DNA of 64,000 bases from Klebsiella indica (GCF_005860775.1 NZ_VCHQ01000005.1:244521-308520); one strand, 5' to 3'; numbered from the stretch's first letter, positions 52,591 through 63,503 are shown. Numbers and translations are program-made. Notes: generated by a model not told the origin, from the letters alone.

Positions 52591-53964
52591 TTAAATCACC
52601 CGGGAAAACTGCTGCATCCGCGCTTTCTGGCGCAAATAAGCATCAAAACACATACAGATGTTGCGAATTAACAACCTGCCTTTTGCCGTCACCTGAATGC
52701 CTTTTTCGTTCACATCCACCAGCCCATCGTTAGCCAGCGGCGCCAGTAGCTGCAAATCCTGGGCAAAATAGCGGCCAAAATCTAACGCCCACTGCGCTTC
52801 TATCACGGAAAAATCGAGGCGGAAATTGCAGATGAGAGACTTAATGACATCACGACGAATACAGTCATCGCGAGTCAGCGCAATGCCGCGCCACAGAGCC
52901 GTTCCGGTTTCATCTACCTGCTGATAATATTTCTTCAGCTCTTTCTGATTCTGCGCATAGCAATCGCCAATCATACTGATCGCCGAGACGCCCAGTCCCA
53001 GCAGGTCGGTATCTCCCTGAGTGGTGTATCCCTGAAAATTGCGATGCAAAATGCCTTCACGTTGGGCTATCGCCAGTTCATCATCCGGACGAGCAAAATG
53101 GTCCATACCAATAAACTGATACCCCGCGGCCGTCAGCGAATCTATGGTCTCCTGCAGGATATCCAGCTTCTGCGCGGCCGAAGGTAAATCAACATCTTTG
53201 ATTTTTCGCTGCGCGGCAAAAAGCGTCGGCAGATGAGCATAGTTAAAGACGCTCAGACGATCGGGGTTTAACTCCGCCACTTTCCGTAACGTAAAGGCAA
53301 AGCTCTGCGGCGTTTGCTTCGGCAAGCCGTAAATCAGATCAATATTGGTAGAGGTAAAGCCGATCTCGCGCGCATGGTTGAGCAGGGCGAAGATAAACGC
53401 TTCATCCTGCTCGCGATTCACCCGTTGCTGTACTTCTTTGTTGAAGTCCTGCACGCCCATACTCAGGCGGTTGAAGCCTTCAGCGCGTAAATGATCCAGT
53501 ACATCAAGCTCGATTTCACGGGGATCGACCTCAATGGAAATCTCCGCATCGGCATTAAAATTAAAATGCGTTCGCAGCAACGTCATCAGACGGCTAATTT
53601 GCGCCTTGTTTAAATAGGTCGGCGTGCCGCCGCCCCAGTGCAGTTGACTCACCAGGCGACCAGCGAAAAGCGGGGCGCGATGAATAATCTCCTGCTCAAG
53701 GACATCCAGATACTGATCGGCTTTATGCTGCTGCCGGGTAACAATTTTATTGCAGCCGCAGAAATAGCACAGCTTATGGCAAAACGGGATATGTACATAC
53801 AGCGATAAAGGTCGCTGCGGATAGCGGGCAACCGCTGCGTCAAATTCAGCGGCGCCAAATTCCGCAGAAAACTCCAGCGCAGTGGGATACGAAGTATAAC
53901 GCGGCCCGGAATAGTTATATTTCTGGATCAGGGCCAGATCCCAGTCGATTAACTGCACAGACAT
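52591..53964 (-). CDS. hemN: Oxygen-independent coproporphyrinogen III oxidase HemN
   Basis: Radical-SAM enzyme converting coproporphyrinogen III to protoporphyrinogen IX for anaerobic haem synthesis. 457 residues from MSVQLIDWDL. The cluster motif is CHKLCYFCGC near residue 62, and GGGTPTYLNK near residue 110 belongs to the SAM site. The ATG is preferred over a GTG two codons upstream because AGGAG abuts the GTG. The stop of the preceding small gene overlaps this initiation region, suggesting coupling. Confidence 0.97.
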   Translation of the reverse strand: MSVQLIDWDLALIQKYNYSGPRYTSYPTALEFSAEFGAAEFDAAVARYPQRPLSLYVHIPFCHKLCYFCGCNKIVTRQQHKADQYLDVLEQEIIHRAPLFAGRLVSQLHWGGGTPTYLNKAQISRLMTLLRTHFNFNADAEISIEVDPREIELDVLDHLRAEGFNRLSMGVQDFNKEVQQRVNREQDEAFIFALLNHAREIGFTSTNIDLIYGLPKQTPQSFAFTLRKVAELNPDRLSVFNYAHLPTLFAAQRKIKDVDLPSAAQKLDILQETIDSLTAAGYQFIGMDHFARPDDELAIAQREGILHRNFQGYTTQGDTDLLGLGVSAISMIGDCYAQNQKELKKYYQQVDETGTALWRGIALTRDDCIRRDVIKSLICNFRLDFSVIEAQWALDFGRYFAQDLQLLAPLANDGLVDVNEKGIQVTAKGRLLIRNICMCFDAYLRQKARMQQFSRVI

Positions 53965-53966
53965 GC

Positions 53967-54149
53967 TCACTCCTTCCGATGGTGCCGTCGGCGGGTACGC
54001 CGCGCCGGCCCAACCGCACCTCGGGTAATGAGCCGGTTGCGCAGCCAGCTTTTACGCCGCGACAACCGTCGTAGTTTAACGAATAACCACAGCAGATAAC
54101 ATATAACCAGAAGGGTTATAAGCAGGACCGGGAACCCGATGGGATGCAA
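53967..54149 (-). CDS. Putative 60-residue membrane protein between yihI and hemN
   Basis: A frame of 60 codons with a TTG start immediately after yihI and a TGA stop two bases before the hemN ATG. Residues 6-26 are a clear hydrophobic helix (GFPVLLITLLVICYLLWLFV), followed by a very basic tail (KLRRLSRRKSWLRNRL and RRTRRRHHRKE). The packing between yihI and hemN suggests a real small gene in one transcript. The TTG start and lack of a recognised family leave doubt. Confidence 0.5.
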   Translation of the reverse strand: MHPIGFPVLLITLLVICYLLWLFVKLRRLSRRKSWLRNRLITRGAVGPARRTRRRHHRKE

Positions 54150-54152
54150 ATG

Positions 54153-54659
54153 TTAGTTTCCACCCTTCAGTAAGCGCATCATATCTTCTTTGCGCTCTTC
54201 CTCTTCCTCATCGTCGTCATCATCATAAGAGAGCCCAAGTTGCTGCATTAGCTCATCAATACGATCCAGTTGGGCATCCATCCATGTTTGCTCTTCAGCA
54301 TTCAGGGTGTCGCCCTCTTCCAGACGTTCCAGCAGCGCGTCCAGGCGCTCATCATTCTCCAGCAAATCCAGCTCAGCCTGCGGTGAAAGCATAGGTTTCT
54401 CGCTCTTCGGTTTATGCTGCTTAACCGTTGGGGTACTGTCAGTCACGCCCAACGGGATCGGTTTTTTACTGCCAATTCGGGGATCATGCTGTTGGCCCTG
54501 CTTTTTACTCGCTGAAGCAGTTTGAGCGCCGGTCATACGACTACCTGGCGCATGACCGCGATGCTTCTTCTGATGCTTACGCTCGCGGGCTTCCTGGTTC
54601 AATTCTTCGCGCGTTTTACGACTTTTTTTGCCATGAGGTACGGATGACGGTTTTTTCAT
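54153..54659 (-). CDS. yihI: Der GTPase-activating protein YihI
   Basis: 168-residue cytoplasmic protein that in E. coli stimulates the ribosome-assembly GTPase Der. The N-terminal third is highly basic ([20 protein letters not shown]), the middle has [12 protein letters not shown], and the C-terminal part is acidic ([20 protein letters not shown]). Length compares with 169 in E. coli. It shares its neighbourhood with another ribosome-assembly GTPase gene, engB, across csrC. Confidence 0.95.
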   Translation of the reverse strand: MKKPSSVPHGKKSRKTREELNQEARERKHQKKHRGHAPGSRMTGAQTASASKKQGQQHDPRIGSKKPIPLGVTDSTPTVKQHKPKSEKPMLSPQAELDLLENDERLDALLERLEEGDTLNAEEQTWMDAQLDRIDELMQQLGLSYDDDDDEEEEERKEDMMRLLKGGN

Positions 54660-54728
54660 AATGTGTAATCTTCAGGCCATTTTCTTCAGTATAGAATTGA
54701 GGCGGAATCTAGCAGAAAGCAAGCAAAG

Positions 54729-54976
54729 AAAAAAGGCGACAGATTACTCTGCCGCCTTTTTCCGCACTGATAACCCTTAATGGGCTTCCACTTTCCATGT
54801 TAGCTCACGACACACCCTGTCTTTCCTTTAGCTACCCACGATCCCTGTTACGTCCATTTCCTTGTTAAAACGTCTTCCCAGACGCGTGTCATCCTGACAA
54901 TCGGTGGTCTTCACCTTCCTGGAGCTTCCTGACCCCTCATCCTGAGTCGCAATCCTGATAAGCATCCTCGCCCTTC
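54729..54976 (-). ncRNA. csrC: CsrC sRNA, antagonist of CsrA
   Basis: Between yihI and engB, as in E. coli. The minus strand starts near GGGCGAGGATGC and has many GGA motifs in loops or single strands (CAGGATT, TCAGGATGAGG, TCAGGAAG, CCAGGAAGG, AAGGAAAT and others), which bind and sequester CsrA. It ends in the terminator AAGGCGGCAGAGTAATCTGT continuing to CGCCTTTTTTC. About 248 bases, near the E. coli size. The 5' end is estimated by alignment to the remembered E. coli sequence. Confidence 0.9.
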
Positions 54977-55248
54977 ATTGCTACTTTACTGGTTTGAGAA
55001 AAACCTACAACCCGCTGTACAAGAAAAACACAGATTTAAGAATTTTCCATCAATTTAATCTGATGATTTATAAACGGTTGTATAATTTACGCTCGGTTTT
55101 TTCTCATGAATTTCTTATATATACAGTAGTCAATGTCTTACAAAACATATGGCCTTTGCCTGCACGGTCATGCACGGTTAAAAACAGTCTTTTTCTGCTG
55201 TTCAGGTATAATCCCCCACTATAACCTGATTTTACGGAGACGACCGTC
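54977..55248. other. Promoter region of csrC and engB
   Basis: 272 AT-rich bases between the divergent csrC and engB. I see no gene. UvrY-type upstream sites for csrC are expected here but were not identified. Confidence 0.5.
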
Positions 55249-55881
55249 TTGACCAACTGGAATTATCAACTGACGCATTTTGTCACGAGTGCGCCGGATA
55301 TCCGCCATCTTCCTGCAGATACGGGTATCGAAGTGGCATTTGCTGGCCGCTCCAATGCCGGGAAATCCAGCGCCCTGAACACGTTGACTAACCAGAAAAA
55401 CCTGGCGCGCACATCAAAAACGCCAGGTCGTACACAGCTCATCAACTTGTTTGAAGTCGCTGAAGGCAAACGCCTGGTCGACCTGCCTGGCTATGGTTAT
55501 GCACAGGTCCCGGAGGAGATGAAAATCAAATGGCAGCGCGCCCTGGGTGAATATCTGGAGAAGCGCCTGTGTCTGAAAGGCCTGGTCGTACTGATGGATA
55601 TTCGCCATCCGCTAAAAGATCTCGATCAGCAGATGATCCAGTGGGCCGTTGAAAGCAATATACCGGTTCTGGTGTTACTCACTAAGGCCGACAAGCTGGC
55701 CAGCGGGGCGCGTAAAGCGCAGATCAACCTGGTACGCGAGGCGGTGGTCGCTTTTAACGGTGATGTTCAGGTGGAAGCCTTTTCTTCACTGAAAAAGCAG
55801 GGGGTGGATAAACTGCGCCAGAAGCTGGATAGCTGGTATAGCGATCTCCCCCCTCAGGAAGCGCCTGAAGACGAGAAATAA
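55249..55881 (+). CDS. engB: Ribosome biogenesis GTPase EngB (YihA)
   Basis: Essential Era-like GTPase needed for late 50S assembly and linked to cell division. 210 residues, as in E. coli, starting at TTG with ACGGAG upstream. G1 is GRSNAGKS at residues 33-40; the Thr switch region [10 protein letters not shown]3 DLPGYG, G4 TKAD and G5 SSLKKQG follow. It is divergent from csrC and followed by a REP-like palindrome and spf. Confidence 0.97.
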   Translation: MTNWNYQLTHFVTSAPDIRHLPADTGIEVAFAGRSNAGKSSALNTLTNQKNLARTSKTPGRTQLINLFEVAEGKRLVDLPGYGYAQVPEEMKIKWQRALGEYLEKRLCLKGLVVLMDIRHPLKDLDQQMIQWAVESNIPVLVLLTKADKLASGARKAQINLVREAVVAFNGDVQVEAFSSLKKQGVDKLRQKLDSWYSDLPPQEAPEDEK

Positions 55882-55894
55882 TTTTTCCCGTTTC

Positions 55895-55926
55895 CCCGGA
55901 TAACAGCGCGCAGAGCTTTATCCGGG
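55895..55926. repeat. REP-like palindrome after engB
   Basis: CCCGGATAA (55895-55903) and TTATCCGGG (55918-55926) flank CAGCGCGCAGAGCT. It may also terminate engB. Confidence 0.6.
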
Positions 55927-55973
55927 CCGTCCCTTCGCTATCATCCGGATGGCAAAAATTTTCTTGTGCACAA

Positions 55974-56082
55974 TAAAAAACGCCCCGGTCATAAATGACC
56001 GGGGCGGCTAAAATATTCAGCCAAATCCGATTACGTGAAGTAAAAGGTCTGAAAGATAGAACATCTTACCTCTGTACCCTAC
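55974..56082 (-). ncRNA. spf: Spot 42 sRNA
   Basis: The minus strand reads GTAGGGTACAGAGGTAAGA at the 5' end (56082), the conserved opening of Spot 42. It continues through TTCAGACCTTTTACTTCACG and ends in the terminator GCCCCGGTCATTTATGACCG followed by GGGCGTTTTTT. The length is 109 bases, identical to E. coli. Spot 42 is an Hfq-dependent repressor of many carbon-use genes and is itself repressed by CRP-cAMP. It lies between engB and polA, as expected. Confidence 0.97.
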
Positions 56083-56229
56083 GTCTTTAACTCTACTCTT
56101 CTTTCAGTTACGGATAAAGCATTTTTTGTAGTTTTTTTTCATTCTTTACATAGCAAATTCAAATGATCATCACAAAAAGCGATAAGTTATGTTGCTCACT
56201 TACAAAAAATGGCCTTACCCGTCGCGTAT

Positions 56230-59019
56230 TTAGTGCGCTTGATCCCAGTTATCTCCGCTTCCAACTTCGACCAACAGCGGAACCGCCAGCGTCGTACTGC
56301 TTTCCATCAGCTCATGGACCTTCTTCGCTACGGCATCCAGGTCATCTTTATGCACTTCGAAAACTAATTCATCGTGTACCTGCATGATCATACGTACGCG
56401 GGGTTTTTCACTCAGTAACCAGTTATCGACTGCGATCATCGCTCGCTTAATAATGTCCGCAGCGGTACCTTGCATCGGGGCATTGATCGCCGCACGCTCG
56501 GCACCTGCGCGCCGTGCGCCGTTGCTGGATTTAATATCAGGAAGATAAAGGCGGCGGCCATCCAGAGTTTCGACGTACCCCTGTTCTTTTGCCTGCGCCC
56601 GCGTACGCTCCATATATTCCAGTACGCCAGGATAGCGCTCAAAGTAGAGATCCATATATTTTTGTGCTTCTTTTCGCGGAATATTGAGCTGCCGCGCGAG
56701 ACCAAACGCGCTCATGCCGTAAATCAGGCCAAAGTTGATCGCCTTCGCACTGCGACGCTGCTCACTACTTACGCTATCCAGAGGCAAGCCAAAGACCTCT
56801 GCCGCGGTGGCCCGGTGGATATCCTTACCTTCTGCAAACGCGGTTAACAGGCCCTTATCGCGAGACAAATGCGCCATGATACGCAGCTCAATTTGCGAAT
56901 AGTCGGCAGAAACAATCAGATAGTCTTCCGGAGCGATAAATGCCTGGCGAATGCGGCGCCCTTCATCGTTGCGTACCGGAATATTTTGCAGGTTCGGGTC
57001 GGTGGACGACAGGCGCCCCGTTGCGGTAACCGCCTGATGATAGGAAGTATGCACTCGACCCGTTTTCGGGTTAATCATCAGCGGCAGCTTATCGGTATAG
57101 GTAGATTTGAGTTTCGCCAGTCCCCGATATTCCAGAATCACTTTCGGCAGCGGATAATCCAGCGCCAGCTCTTCCAGCACCTCTTCCGATGTAGATGGCG
57201 CGCCGCCCGGGGTTTTCTTGAGCGGTTTAATCCCTTGTTTTTCAAACAAGATTGTTTGCAGTTGCTTTGGTGAAGAGAGGTTAAACTCTTCGCCGGCGAT
57301 CTCGTAGGCCTTTTGCTCCAGTTCAACCAGACGTTTAGCGATTTCCTGAGAATGCGCATGCAGCACGGCCGGATCAATCTTCACGCCATTGCGCTCAACG
57401 CGCGAAAGCACCGGAACCAGCGGCATTTCGATATTTTTAAAGACGTTCAGCGGCCCTTCGTTCTGCTGAAGTTTTGGCCACATTTTCAAATGCAGTTGCA
57501 GAGTGACATCAGCATCTTCCGCTGCGTAACGACCCGCTTCTTCCAGCGCGATCTGGTTAAATGTGAGCTGATTTTTCCCCTTGCCGGCAATCTCTTCAAA
57601 GGTAATCGTTTTGTGATTTAGCCAGCGCGCGGAGAGGCTATCCATATCATGGCGACCCGCTACGCTGTCGAGAATATAGGATTCCAGCATGGTATCAAAC
57701 GCGATACCGCGCAGCTCAATGCCGTAGTTAGCCAGAATCCCCCGGTCATACTTGAGATTCTGCCCAACCTTCAGAAGATTATTGTCTTCCAGCAGCGGTT
57801 TCAGCAGCGCCAGCACACGATCCCGCGGGATCTGATCCGGCGCATCCAGATAATCATGGGCGACCGGTACATAAGCCGCCATGCCCGGCTCAACGGCGAA
57901 GGACAGACCAACCATATTGGCAGAAACGTTATCCAGGCTGTCGGTCTCGGTATCAAAAGCGAAGAGCGGCGCTTCCTTCAGTTTTGCGATCCACGTCGTC
58001 AGCATTTCTTCATCGAGAATCGTGACATAATTTTCAGCGGAGAGCGCCGTCGCCGCTGGCTCTTCTTTATCTGTCACCTCAGCAACGGCTTCCAGCGGCT
58101 TCGCCGCTGGCCTGGTCCCCTTCGCCTGCAGCCACTTGCCGGATTCAACATCAGTGATCCAGCGTTTGAATTCATATTTTTTAAACAGCGCCAGCAGTTC
58201 ATCCGCGACCGGTTGTGCAACCAGTAGCTCTTCACAACCCAACTCCAGCTCAACGTCAGTTTTAATCGTCGCCAGCTGATAAGAGAGATATGCCACCTCT
58301 TTATTTTGTTCCAGCTTCGCCGCCATCGTTTTCGCGCCACGGAAGCTCAGTGCGGCGATTTTTTCAGGCTCAGCATATAACGTATCAAGACCGCCCAGCC
58401 CCTGTAGCAATGCCTGCGCGGTCTTTTCTCCCACACCCGGCACGCCCGGAATGTTGTCCGACGAATCGCCCATAAGGGCAAGGAAATCAATGATCAACTC
58501 CGGCGGTACGCCATATTTCGTCACCACTTCATCCGGGCCAAGGATGGTGTTGGTCATCGTGTTGATCAGGGTAATTCCCGGCGTAACCAGTTGGGCCATA
58601 TCTTTATCGCCGGTACTGATCAGCACCGGACGGCCCGCTTTTTCGGCTTCACGCGCCAGAGTGCCGATTACATCGTCAGCTTCTACGCCAGGAACAGCCA
58701 TCAGCGGCAGGCCCATTGCTTTCACCATGGCATGCAACGGCTCGATCTGCGCCCGCAGATCGTCCGGCATCGGTGGACGATGAGATTTATAGTGCTCAAA
58801 CAGTTCATCACGGAACGTCTTCCCTTTGGCATCAAAAACGACGACGGCGTGAGTCGGTTGATATTGCAGAATCAGGCTACGCAGCATATTCAGCACGCCA
58901 TACATTGCGCCTGTCGGTTCACCGGCGCTGTTAGTCAGCGGGGGAAACGCATGATATGCCCGGTAAAGGTAAGAGGAGCCGTCAACGAGGATGAGAGGGT
59001 TTTCTGGGATCTGAACCAT
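56230..59019 (-). CDS. polA: DNA polymerase I PolA
   Basis: Repair and Okazaki-fragment polymerase. 929 residues, against 928 in E. coli. Domain order: N-terminal 5' nuclease (residues 1 to about 320, with [18 protein letters not shown] and DDVIGTLA), the 3'-5' proofreading exonuclease ([14 protein letters not shown]), and the polymerase with motif [15 protein letters not shown], motif [17 protein letters not shown] and motif [12 protein letters not shown]. All catalytic motifs are intact. Confidence 0.99.
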   Translation of the reverse strand: MVQIPENPLILVDGSSYLYRAYHAFPPLTNSAGEPTGAMYGVLNMLRSLILQYQPTHAVVVFDAKGKTFRDELFEHYKSHRPPMPDDLRAQIEPLHAMVKAMGLPLMAVPGVEADDVIGTLAREAEKAGRPVLISTGDKDMAQLVTPGITLINTMTNTILGPDEVVTKYGVPPELIIDFLALMGDSSDNIPGVPGVGEKTAQALLQGLGGLDTLYAEPEKIAALSFRGAKTMAAKLEQNKEVAYLSYQLATIKTDVELELGCEELLVAQPVADELLALFKKYEFKRWITDVESGKWLQAKGTRPAAKPLEAVAEVTDKEEPAATALSAENYVTILDEEMLTTWIAKLKEAPLFAFDTETDSLDNVSANMVGLSFAVEPGMAAYVPVAHDYLDAPDQIPRDRVLALLKPLLEDNNLLKVGQNLKYDRGILANYGIELRGIAFDTMLESYILDSVAGRHDMDSLSARWLNHKTITFEEIAGKGKNQLTFNQIALEEAGRYAAEDADVTLQLHLKMWPKLQQNEGPLNVFKNIEMPLVPVLSRVERNGVKIDPAVLHAHSQEIAKRLVELEQKAYEIAGEEFNLSSPKQLQTILFEKQGIKPLKKTPGGAPSTSEEVLEELALDYPLPKVILEYRGLAKLKSTYTDKLPLMINPKTGRVHTSYHQAVTATGRLSSTDPNLQNIPVRNDEGRRIRQAFIAPEDYLIVSADYSQIELRIMAHLSRDKGLLTAFAEGKDIHRATAAEVFGLPLDSVSSEQRRSAKAINFGLIYGMSAFGLARQLNIPRKEAQKYMDLYFERYPGVLEYMERTRAQAKEQGYVETLDGRRLYLPDIKSSNGARRAGAERAAINAPMQGTAADIIKRAMIAVDNWLLSEKPRVRMIMQVHDELVFEVHKDDLDAVAKKVHELMESSTTLAVPLLVEVGSGDNWDQAH

Positions 59020-59415
59020 AATTTCCGTGCCTGTTTATCAGATTATCGGTAAAGGATGCCACAGACGGGCATTAAATCCTGAATTTTTCCCACATTTCGT
59101 CGAAAAGATTCGCCGTAGCTGGCGAGGGTGTTGCACATTAATCTGTGGATAACTTTGTGTATATTTTTATAACCAGAGCTATCCGGAGCAGAACAGCACA
59201 GCACATATATCAATTATTCATTATTTTTCAAAGCATTATATTTATAGTTGTATCGTTAATATCATTATGATGACTCAATGTTCCATGTGGATATAAGATC
59301 CAGAAATTTTTCTGTTCTGGTAACAACCGTCATTTACTGTATTTTCTGATAAAATCAGCCCCTTACGTTGTTTAAATGCGTTCTTTGTCAGCCTAACTTT
59401 CTGAATAAATTAACT
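59020..59415. other. polA-yihG divergent spacer
   Basis: 396 bases, AT-rich from about 59160 to 59340. It must contain both promoters. I see no gene or RNA. The hairpin CCAGAAA-TTTTTCTG-TTCTGG near 59301 is the only evident structure. Confidence 0.5.
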
Positions 59416-60315
59416 ATGTCGAGATTACTCGCTGCGATAACGTTTCCGTTGAGTATCGCCCTTACCATCGTAGTCACCATAATCTGTTCCGTACCGATCA
59501 TCGTTGCCGGACTGATTAAACTTCTAGTGCCTATTCCACCGGTCTGGCGCTCGATATCCGTTTTTTGCAATTTCATGATGTATTGCTGGTGTGAAGGGTT
59601 GGCGCTACTGCTATATCTTAATCCCTGGCTAAAATGGGACGTTCAGGGCCTTGAGGGGCTGAGTAAGAAAAACTGGTATCTGCTAATCAGCAACCATCAC
59701 AGTTGGGCGGATATCGTGGTGCTCTGCGTGCTGTTTCGCAAACATATCCCGATGAATAAATACTTCCTTAAACAGCAACTGGCCTGGGTGCCGTTCATTG
59801 GCCTTGCCTGCTGGGCGCTGGATATGCCCTTTATGCGCCGGTACTCACGTGGTTATTTAATTCGTCATCCGGAGCGTCGCGGCAAAGATGTCGAGACTAC
59901 GCGCCGATCCTGCGAGAAATTCCGTACCCATCCAACGACTATTGTTAACTTTGTTGAAGGCTCGCGTTTTACACCAGAAAAGCAGCGTCAGACACGTTCG
60001 CCGTATAATAATTTATTGGCCCCAAAGGCGGCGGGAATCGCGATGGCATTGAGCGTTCTGGGCTCGCAGTTTGATAAGCTGCTGAATGTGACTTTATGCT
60101 ATCCGGAGAACGACCAACGGCCATTTTACGACATGCTAAGCGGCCGACTGACGCGGATTGTGGTGCGAGTCAGTCTTGAGCCTGTTACTGAAGATCTGCA
60201 TGGCGATTATGTGAATGATAAAAATTTTAAGCGCCGCTTTCAGCGTTGGCTAAATACGCTGTGGGAAGAAAAGGATCGGCAGTTAACAGAAATAATGCGG
60301 CTGAGGAAAAAATAA
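59416..60315 (+). CDS. yihG: 1-acyl-sn-glycerol-3-phosphate acyltransferase-like YihG
   Basis: PlsC-family acyltransferase in the inner membrane that can introduce unsaturated acyl groups into phospholipids. 299 residues from [17 protein letters not shown], with an N-terminal transmembrane helix. The acyltransferase block I is NHHSWAD (H-x4-D), and FVEGSR is block III. The E. coli start lies ten codons further upstream at an ATG; here that codon reads CAG, so the start has shifted. Upstream in-frame TTG at 59368 is an alternative. No strong ribosome site is seen. Confidence 0.88.
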   Translation: MSRLLAAITFPLSIALTIVVTIICSVPIIVAGLIKLLVPIPPVWRSISVFCNFMMYCWCEGLALLLYLNPWLKWDVQGLEGLSKKNWYLLISNHHSWADIVVLCVLFRKHIPMNKYFLKQQLAWVPFIGLACWALDMPFMRRYSRGYLIRHPERRGKDVETTRRSCEKFRTHPTTIVNFVEGSRFTPEKQRQTRSPYNNLLAPKAAGIAMALSVLGSQFDKLLNVTLCYPENDQRPFYDMLSGRLTRIVVRVSLEPVTEDLHGDYVNDKNFKRRFQRWLNTLWEEKDRQLTEIMRLRKK

Positions 60316-60332
60316 TTTTTCTCGCAAACAAC

Positions 60333-60358
60333 AACGCCGGTCACTGACCGGCGTTCAG
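60333..60358. terminator. Terminator between yihG and dsbA
   Basis: AACGCCGGTCA-C-TGACCGGCGTT is a near-perfect 11-base stem, followed on the plus strand by CAGTTTTT. Convergent genes on both sides. Confidence 0.85.
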
Positions 60359-60361
60359 TTT

Positions 60362-60985
60362 TTACTTCTTCTCAACTAACTGTTTAACAGTATCAGCATA
60401 TTGGGCAACGAATGCATCCATATTGCTGGTATCCATCCCTTGTGGGTTGAGCTGATATTTACCGTTAACGTACATTGCTGGTACGCCCTGCAGTTGAAAA
60501 TCAGCCGCAGCTTTCTCTTGCTGAGCCACCAGAGACTTCACTACAAAGCTGTTCCAGGCTGCATCGTATTCTTCCCCTTTCACACCAGCATCAACGAAGA
60601 CTTTACGGATATCCGCCACGGTCTGCACGGTCTGCGTTTTCTGTACCGCTTCAAACATTGGAACGGTAATTTTATCTTCCACACCCAGCGCCATGGCCAC
60701 AGCCCAGGCATGGGTTAGATCCTTGCCCAATGGGCCGAGGAAGTCGACGTGGTATTTCGTCATTTTGACGCCTTCAGGCAGCTTTTTCTTCACGTTATCT
60801 GAAACATGAAGTACCTCTTCGAACTGGTAGCAGTGCGGGCAGTAGAACGAGAAGAACTCAAGCACCTGCGGCTCGCCAGCAACGGGCTTATCAAGGGTAA
60901 TATATTGCTTACCATCGGTGATCTGGGCAGCGGATGCACTAAAAGCCAGAATCATACCAGCCAGCGCCAGCCAAATTTTTTTCAT
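60362..60985 (-). CDS. dsbA: Periplasmic thiol:disulfide oxidase DsbA
   Basis: Introduces disulfide bonds into exported proteins, reoxidised by DsbB. 207 residues. A signal peptide of 19 residues ([19 protein letters not shown]) precedes the mature AQITDGKQY. The active site is C49-P-H-C52 in [11 protein letters not shown], and the cis-Pro loop is [12 protein letters not shown]. It lies 27 bases downstream of srkA and is probably also read from that gene's promoter, which in E. coli is CpxR-responsive. Confidence 0.98.
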   Translation of the reverse strand: MKKIWLALAGMILAFSASAAQITDGKQYITLDKPVAGEPQVLEFFSFYCPHCYQFEEVLHVSDNVKKKLPEGVKMTKYHVDFLGPLGKDLTHAWAVAMALGVEDKITVPMFEAVQKTQTVQTVADIRKVFVDAGVKGEEYDAAWNSFVVKSLVAQQEKAAADFQLQGVPAMYVNGKYQLNPQGMDTSNMDAFVAQYADTVKQLVEKK

Positions 60986-61012
60986 GATTAATTCTCTCCT
61001 GGGTATATCACA

Positions 61013-61999
61013 TTAATACATTGGCGTTAACTGAAGAGGGGGTTCCTGCAGAACCTTCACCTGCTCAAGAAAAGTTGTTATCTGCCCGCGCCAGTAATCT
61101 TCCCCGGTTAACCATGGGAAATTGACGGGAAAAGCGGGATCGTTCCAGCGTCTGAGCAACCACGCCAGATAATAAACTAACCGCATTGCGCGTAAAGGTT
61201 CGATGAGCGCGATTTCATCTGTATTGAAAGCACTGAACTCTTCATACGCTTCAATGATCATTTCCAGTTGCATGCGCTGCTCGGCTTTATCACCATTCAA
61301 CAGCATCCAGAGATCCTGAACAGCCGGGCCATTTCGTGAGTCATCTAAATCAACAAACAGGGGACCATCGCGCCAGAGTATGTTTCCCGCGTGGCAATCA
61401 CCATGCAAACGCAAAATATTGGCGCTCCCGTGCCATCGTGCCATTACCGCATCAATCAGCTTGTCGGCAGCGCTAAGAAAAGCCTCTTTAAGCGTGGCAG
61501 GAATAAGCCTGGAGTGCTCAAAGACCTGGCGCGGCTCAAAGAGATACTCATTGATGCCAATATCAGGACGAGCAACAAAACGCTGTTTACGTCCCGTTTG
61601 ATGCATGCGGCCCAGATAGCGCCCAACCCATTCCATCTGATCAAGGTTATCCGCCTCAAACTGGCGTCCGCCCAGACTTGGAAAAACGGCGAAAAAGAAC
61701 CCCTGATGCTGGTGAAGCGTATTTTCGTTAAACGATAATGGCGCGGCAACGGGAACGTCGTCCTGGACAAGCTGAAGGGAAAACTGGTGTTCTTCGAGAA
61801 TTTGTGCTGCGGACCAGCGTTCAGGACGATAGAATTTCACCACATAACGGTGACGATCTTCGTCCTGAAACTGGTAAACGCGGTTCTCATAGCTGTTAAG
61901 CGGCGTGAGACCGGAATCCACCCGCATTCCCAGATTAAACAGACCATCAATGATGGTATCTGGGTGAAGCGTCTGAAAAGTAAAAGCCTTATCGTGCAT
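61013..61999 (-). CDS. srkA: Stress response kinase SrkA (YihE/RdoA)
   Basis: Ser/Thr protein kinase of the choline/aminoglycoside kinase-like fold, described in E. coli as protecting against stress-induced death and as part of the Cpx regulon. 328 residues, the E. coli length. Catalytic loop RLHGDCHAGNILWRDG near residue 197 and metal site FVDLDDSRNG near residue 214 are intact. It lies just upstream of dsbA in the same transcript. Confidence 0.96.
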   Translation of the reverse strand: MHDKAFTFQTLHPDTIIDGLFNLGMRVDSGLTPLNSYENRVYQFQDEDRHRYVVKFYRPERWSAAQILEEHQFSLQLVQDDVPVAAPLSFNENTLHQHQGFFFAVFPSLGGRQFEADNLDQMEWVGRYLGRMHQTGRKQRFVARPDIGINEYLFEPRQVFEHSRLIPATLKEAFLSAADKLIDAVMARWHGSANILRLHGDCHAGNILWRDGPLFVDLDDSRNGPAVQDLWMLLNGDKAEQRMQLEMIIEAYEEFSAFNTDEIALIEPLRAMRLVYYLAWLLRRWNDPAFPVNFPWLTGEDYWRGQITTFLEQVKVLQEPPLQLTPMY

Positions 62000-62074
62000 C
62001 CTGACATCCGATAATCGTACGAATGATTCAGGATATCATCTCATTGCCCGTTCTGCGGCAGCGCTTACAACCTT

Positions 62075-62344
62075 TTACTCTTTAATTACGCCACGAGCAC
62101 GTAGCAAGGCGGTTTTGAAATCCTCTTCATAATCTTTCTGAATGCCAGGAATAACGGCTTCTTTCGCAGAGTCGCGCATTTTCAGATGATAAATCAGAAT
62201 ATCATCGGAAAGATCGCTCAATTCACCGGTATAACCCGCCTCTTTTGCCAGTTTTTGCAAGAATTGCATTAAATTCAGTTCAGGATCTTTCTGCCAGGCT
62301 GGCTGGAGAAGCTCAATGACTTCATTCAGGCGTTTACATTTCAT
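62075..62344 (-). CDS. yihD: Small conserved protein YihD
   Basis: 89 residues, the E. coli length, starting [20 protein letters not shown]. An all-helical, acidic cytoplasmic protein with no signal or membrane segment. The function is unknown, though the gene is conserved in this position before srkA-dsbA throughout the enterobacteria. It is divergent from mobA. Confidence 0.95.
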   Translation of the reverse strand: MKCKRLNEVIELLQPAWQKDPELNLMQFLQKLAKEAGYTGELSDLSDDILIYHLKMRDSAKEAVIPGIQKDYEEDFKTALLRARGVIKE

Positions 62345-62415
62345 AGCGTTGCTCCTTACTCTTAATATGAATACGTTAGCAGGGACAATCCCACAATGAA
62401 AGAGGCGATATTAAT

Positions 62416-62997
62416 ATGCAGGGCGAGGTAATAACCGGTGTTGTGCTGGCCGGAGGACGGGCCACACGCATGGGCGGGATAGATAAAGGATTGCAGTTGC
62501 TAAACGGTAAGGCCTTGTGGCGTCACGTCGCAGATGCGTTAGAACCCCAGGTAACAAACCTGGTGGTTAGCGCTAATCGCAATCTTGATCGCTGGCAAAA
62601 AAGCGGTTACCCGATTATTACTGACAGCCTGAACAATTTTCCTGGCCCGCTCGCCGGAATGCTGTCTGTTATGCAACAAGTCGACAATGAGTGGTTTCTG
62701 TTTTGCCCATGTGATACACCATTTATCCCCCCATTTCTCGCAGAGCGCTTAATACAGCAGAAAGAATCGTCCCCGGCCGTTTGGGTACATGACGGTGCAC
62801 GCGATCATCCTGCGATTGCTTTAGTGAACCGAGAGGTAATTCCAGAACTGGAAACTTATCTGGCCGCAGGCGAGCGGCGCGTGATGGTATTTATGCGCAA
62901 AATTACCGGGCATTCTGTCGATTTTAGCGATGTAAAATCATCATTTATTAACGTCAACACGCTTGAGGATCTACAAAGTATGCAGGAACCATCATGA
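62416..62997 (+). CDS. mobA: Molybdenum cofactor guanylyltransferase MobA
   Basis: Adds GMP from GTP to molybdopterin-Mo to form the MGD cofactor of enzymes such as nitrate and formate dehydrogenases. 193 residues. The nucleotidyltransferase start is [20 protein letters not shown], with the GTP/metal site [10 protein letters not shown] near residue 97 and DHPAIALV near residue 136. Its stop overlaps the mobB start. Confidence 0.97.
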   Translation: MQGEVITGVVLAGGRATRMGGIDKGLQLLNGKALWRHVADALEPQVTNLVVSANRNLDRWQKSGYPIITDSLNNFPGPLAGMLSVMQQVDNEWFLFCPCDTPFIPPFLAERLIQQKESSPAVWVHDGARDHPAIALVNREVIPELETYLAAGERRVMVFMRKITGHSVDFSDVKSSFINVNTLEDLQSMQEPS

Positions 62998-63503
62998 TCC
63001 CTCTTTTAGCGATTTCCGCCTGGAGCGGTACGGGTAAGACGACGTTATTAAAGAAATTAATTCCGGCATTATGCGCGGAAGGCTTACGCCCGGGACTCAT
63101 TAAACATACGCATCACGATATGGATGTGGACAAACCTGGTAAAGACAGTTATGAGCTACGTAAAGCCGGGGCAGCTCAGACGATTGTCGCCAGTTCACAG
63201 CGTTGGGCGTTAATGACGGAAACGCCTGATAAACCTGTTCAGGATCTTAACTGGCTGGTTAGCAGAATGGATACATCAACGTTAGATTTGGTGCTGGTGG
63301 AAGGTTTTAAGCATGAATCTGTGCCTAAGATTTTACTTTATCGGCAAAACGGCAGGCATAGCGCGGAAGAGTTGGTATTTGATGAGCATGTCATTGCGGT
63401 GGCCAGTGATATTCCTGTCGGAACATCACTGCCAGTGTTAGATCTAAATGATATTCCGCAGATCGCCGCGTTTATTATGCAGTGGTTAAAATGGCGAGAT
63501 TAG
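62994..63503 (+). CDS. mobB: Molybdopterin-guanine dinucleotide adapter MobB
   Basis: GTP-binding protein that aids MobA; not essential for MGD synthesis. 169 residues, against about 170 in E. coli. The Walker A motif is [15 protein letters not shown] near residues 8-22, followed by [19 protein letters not shown]. Overlaps mobA by 4 bases (ATGA). In E. coli rrnA lies directly upstream of mobB's 3' side, and the same is true here. Confidence 0.96.
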   Translation: MIPLLAISAWSGTGKTTLLKKLIPALCAEGLRPGLIKHTHHDMDVDKPGKDSYELRKAGAAQTIVASSQRWALMTETPDKPVQDLNWLVSRMDTSTLDLVLVEGFKHESVPKILLYRQNGRHSAEELVFDEHVIAVASDIPVGTSLPVLDLNDIPQIAAFIMQWLKWRD

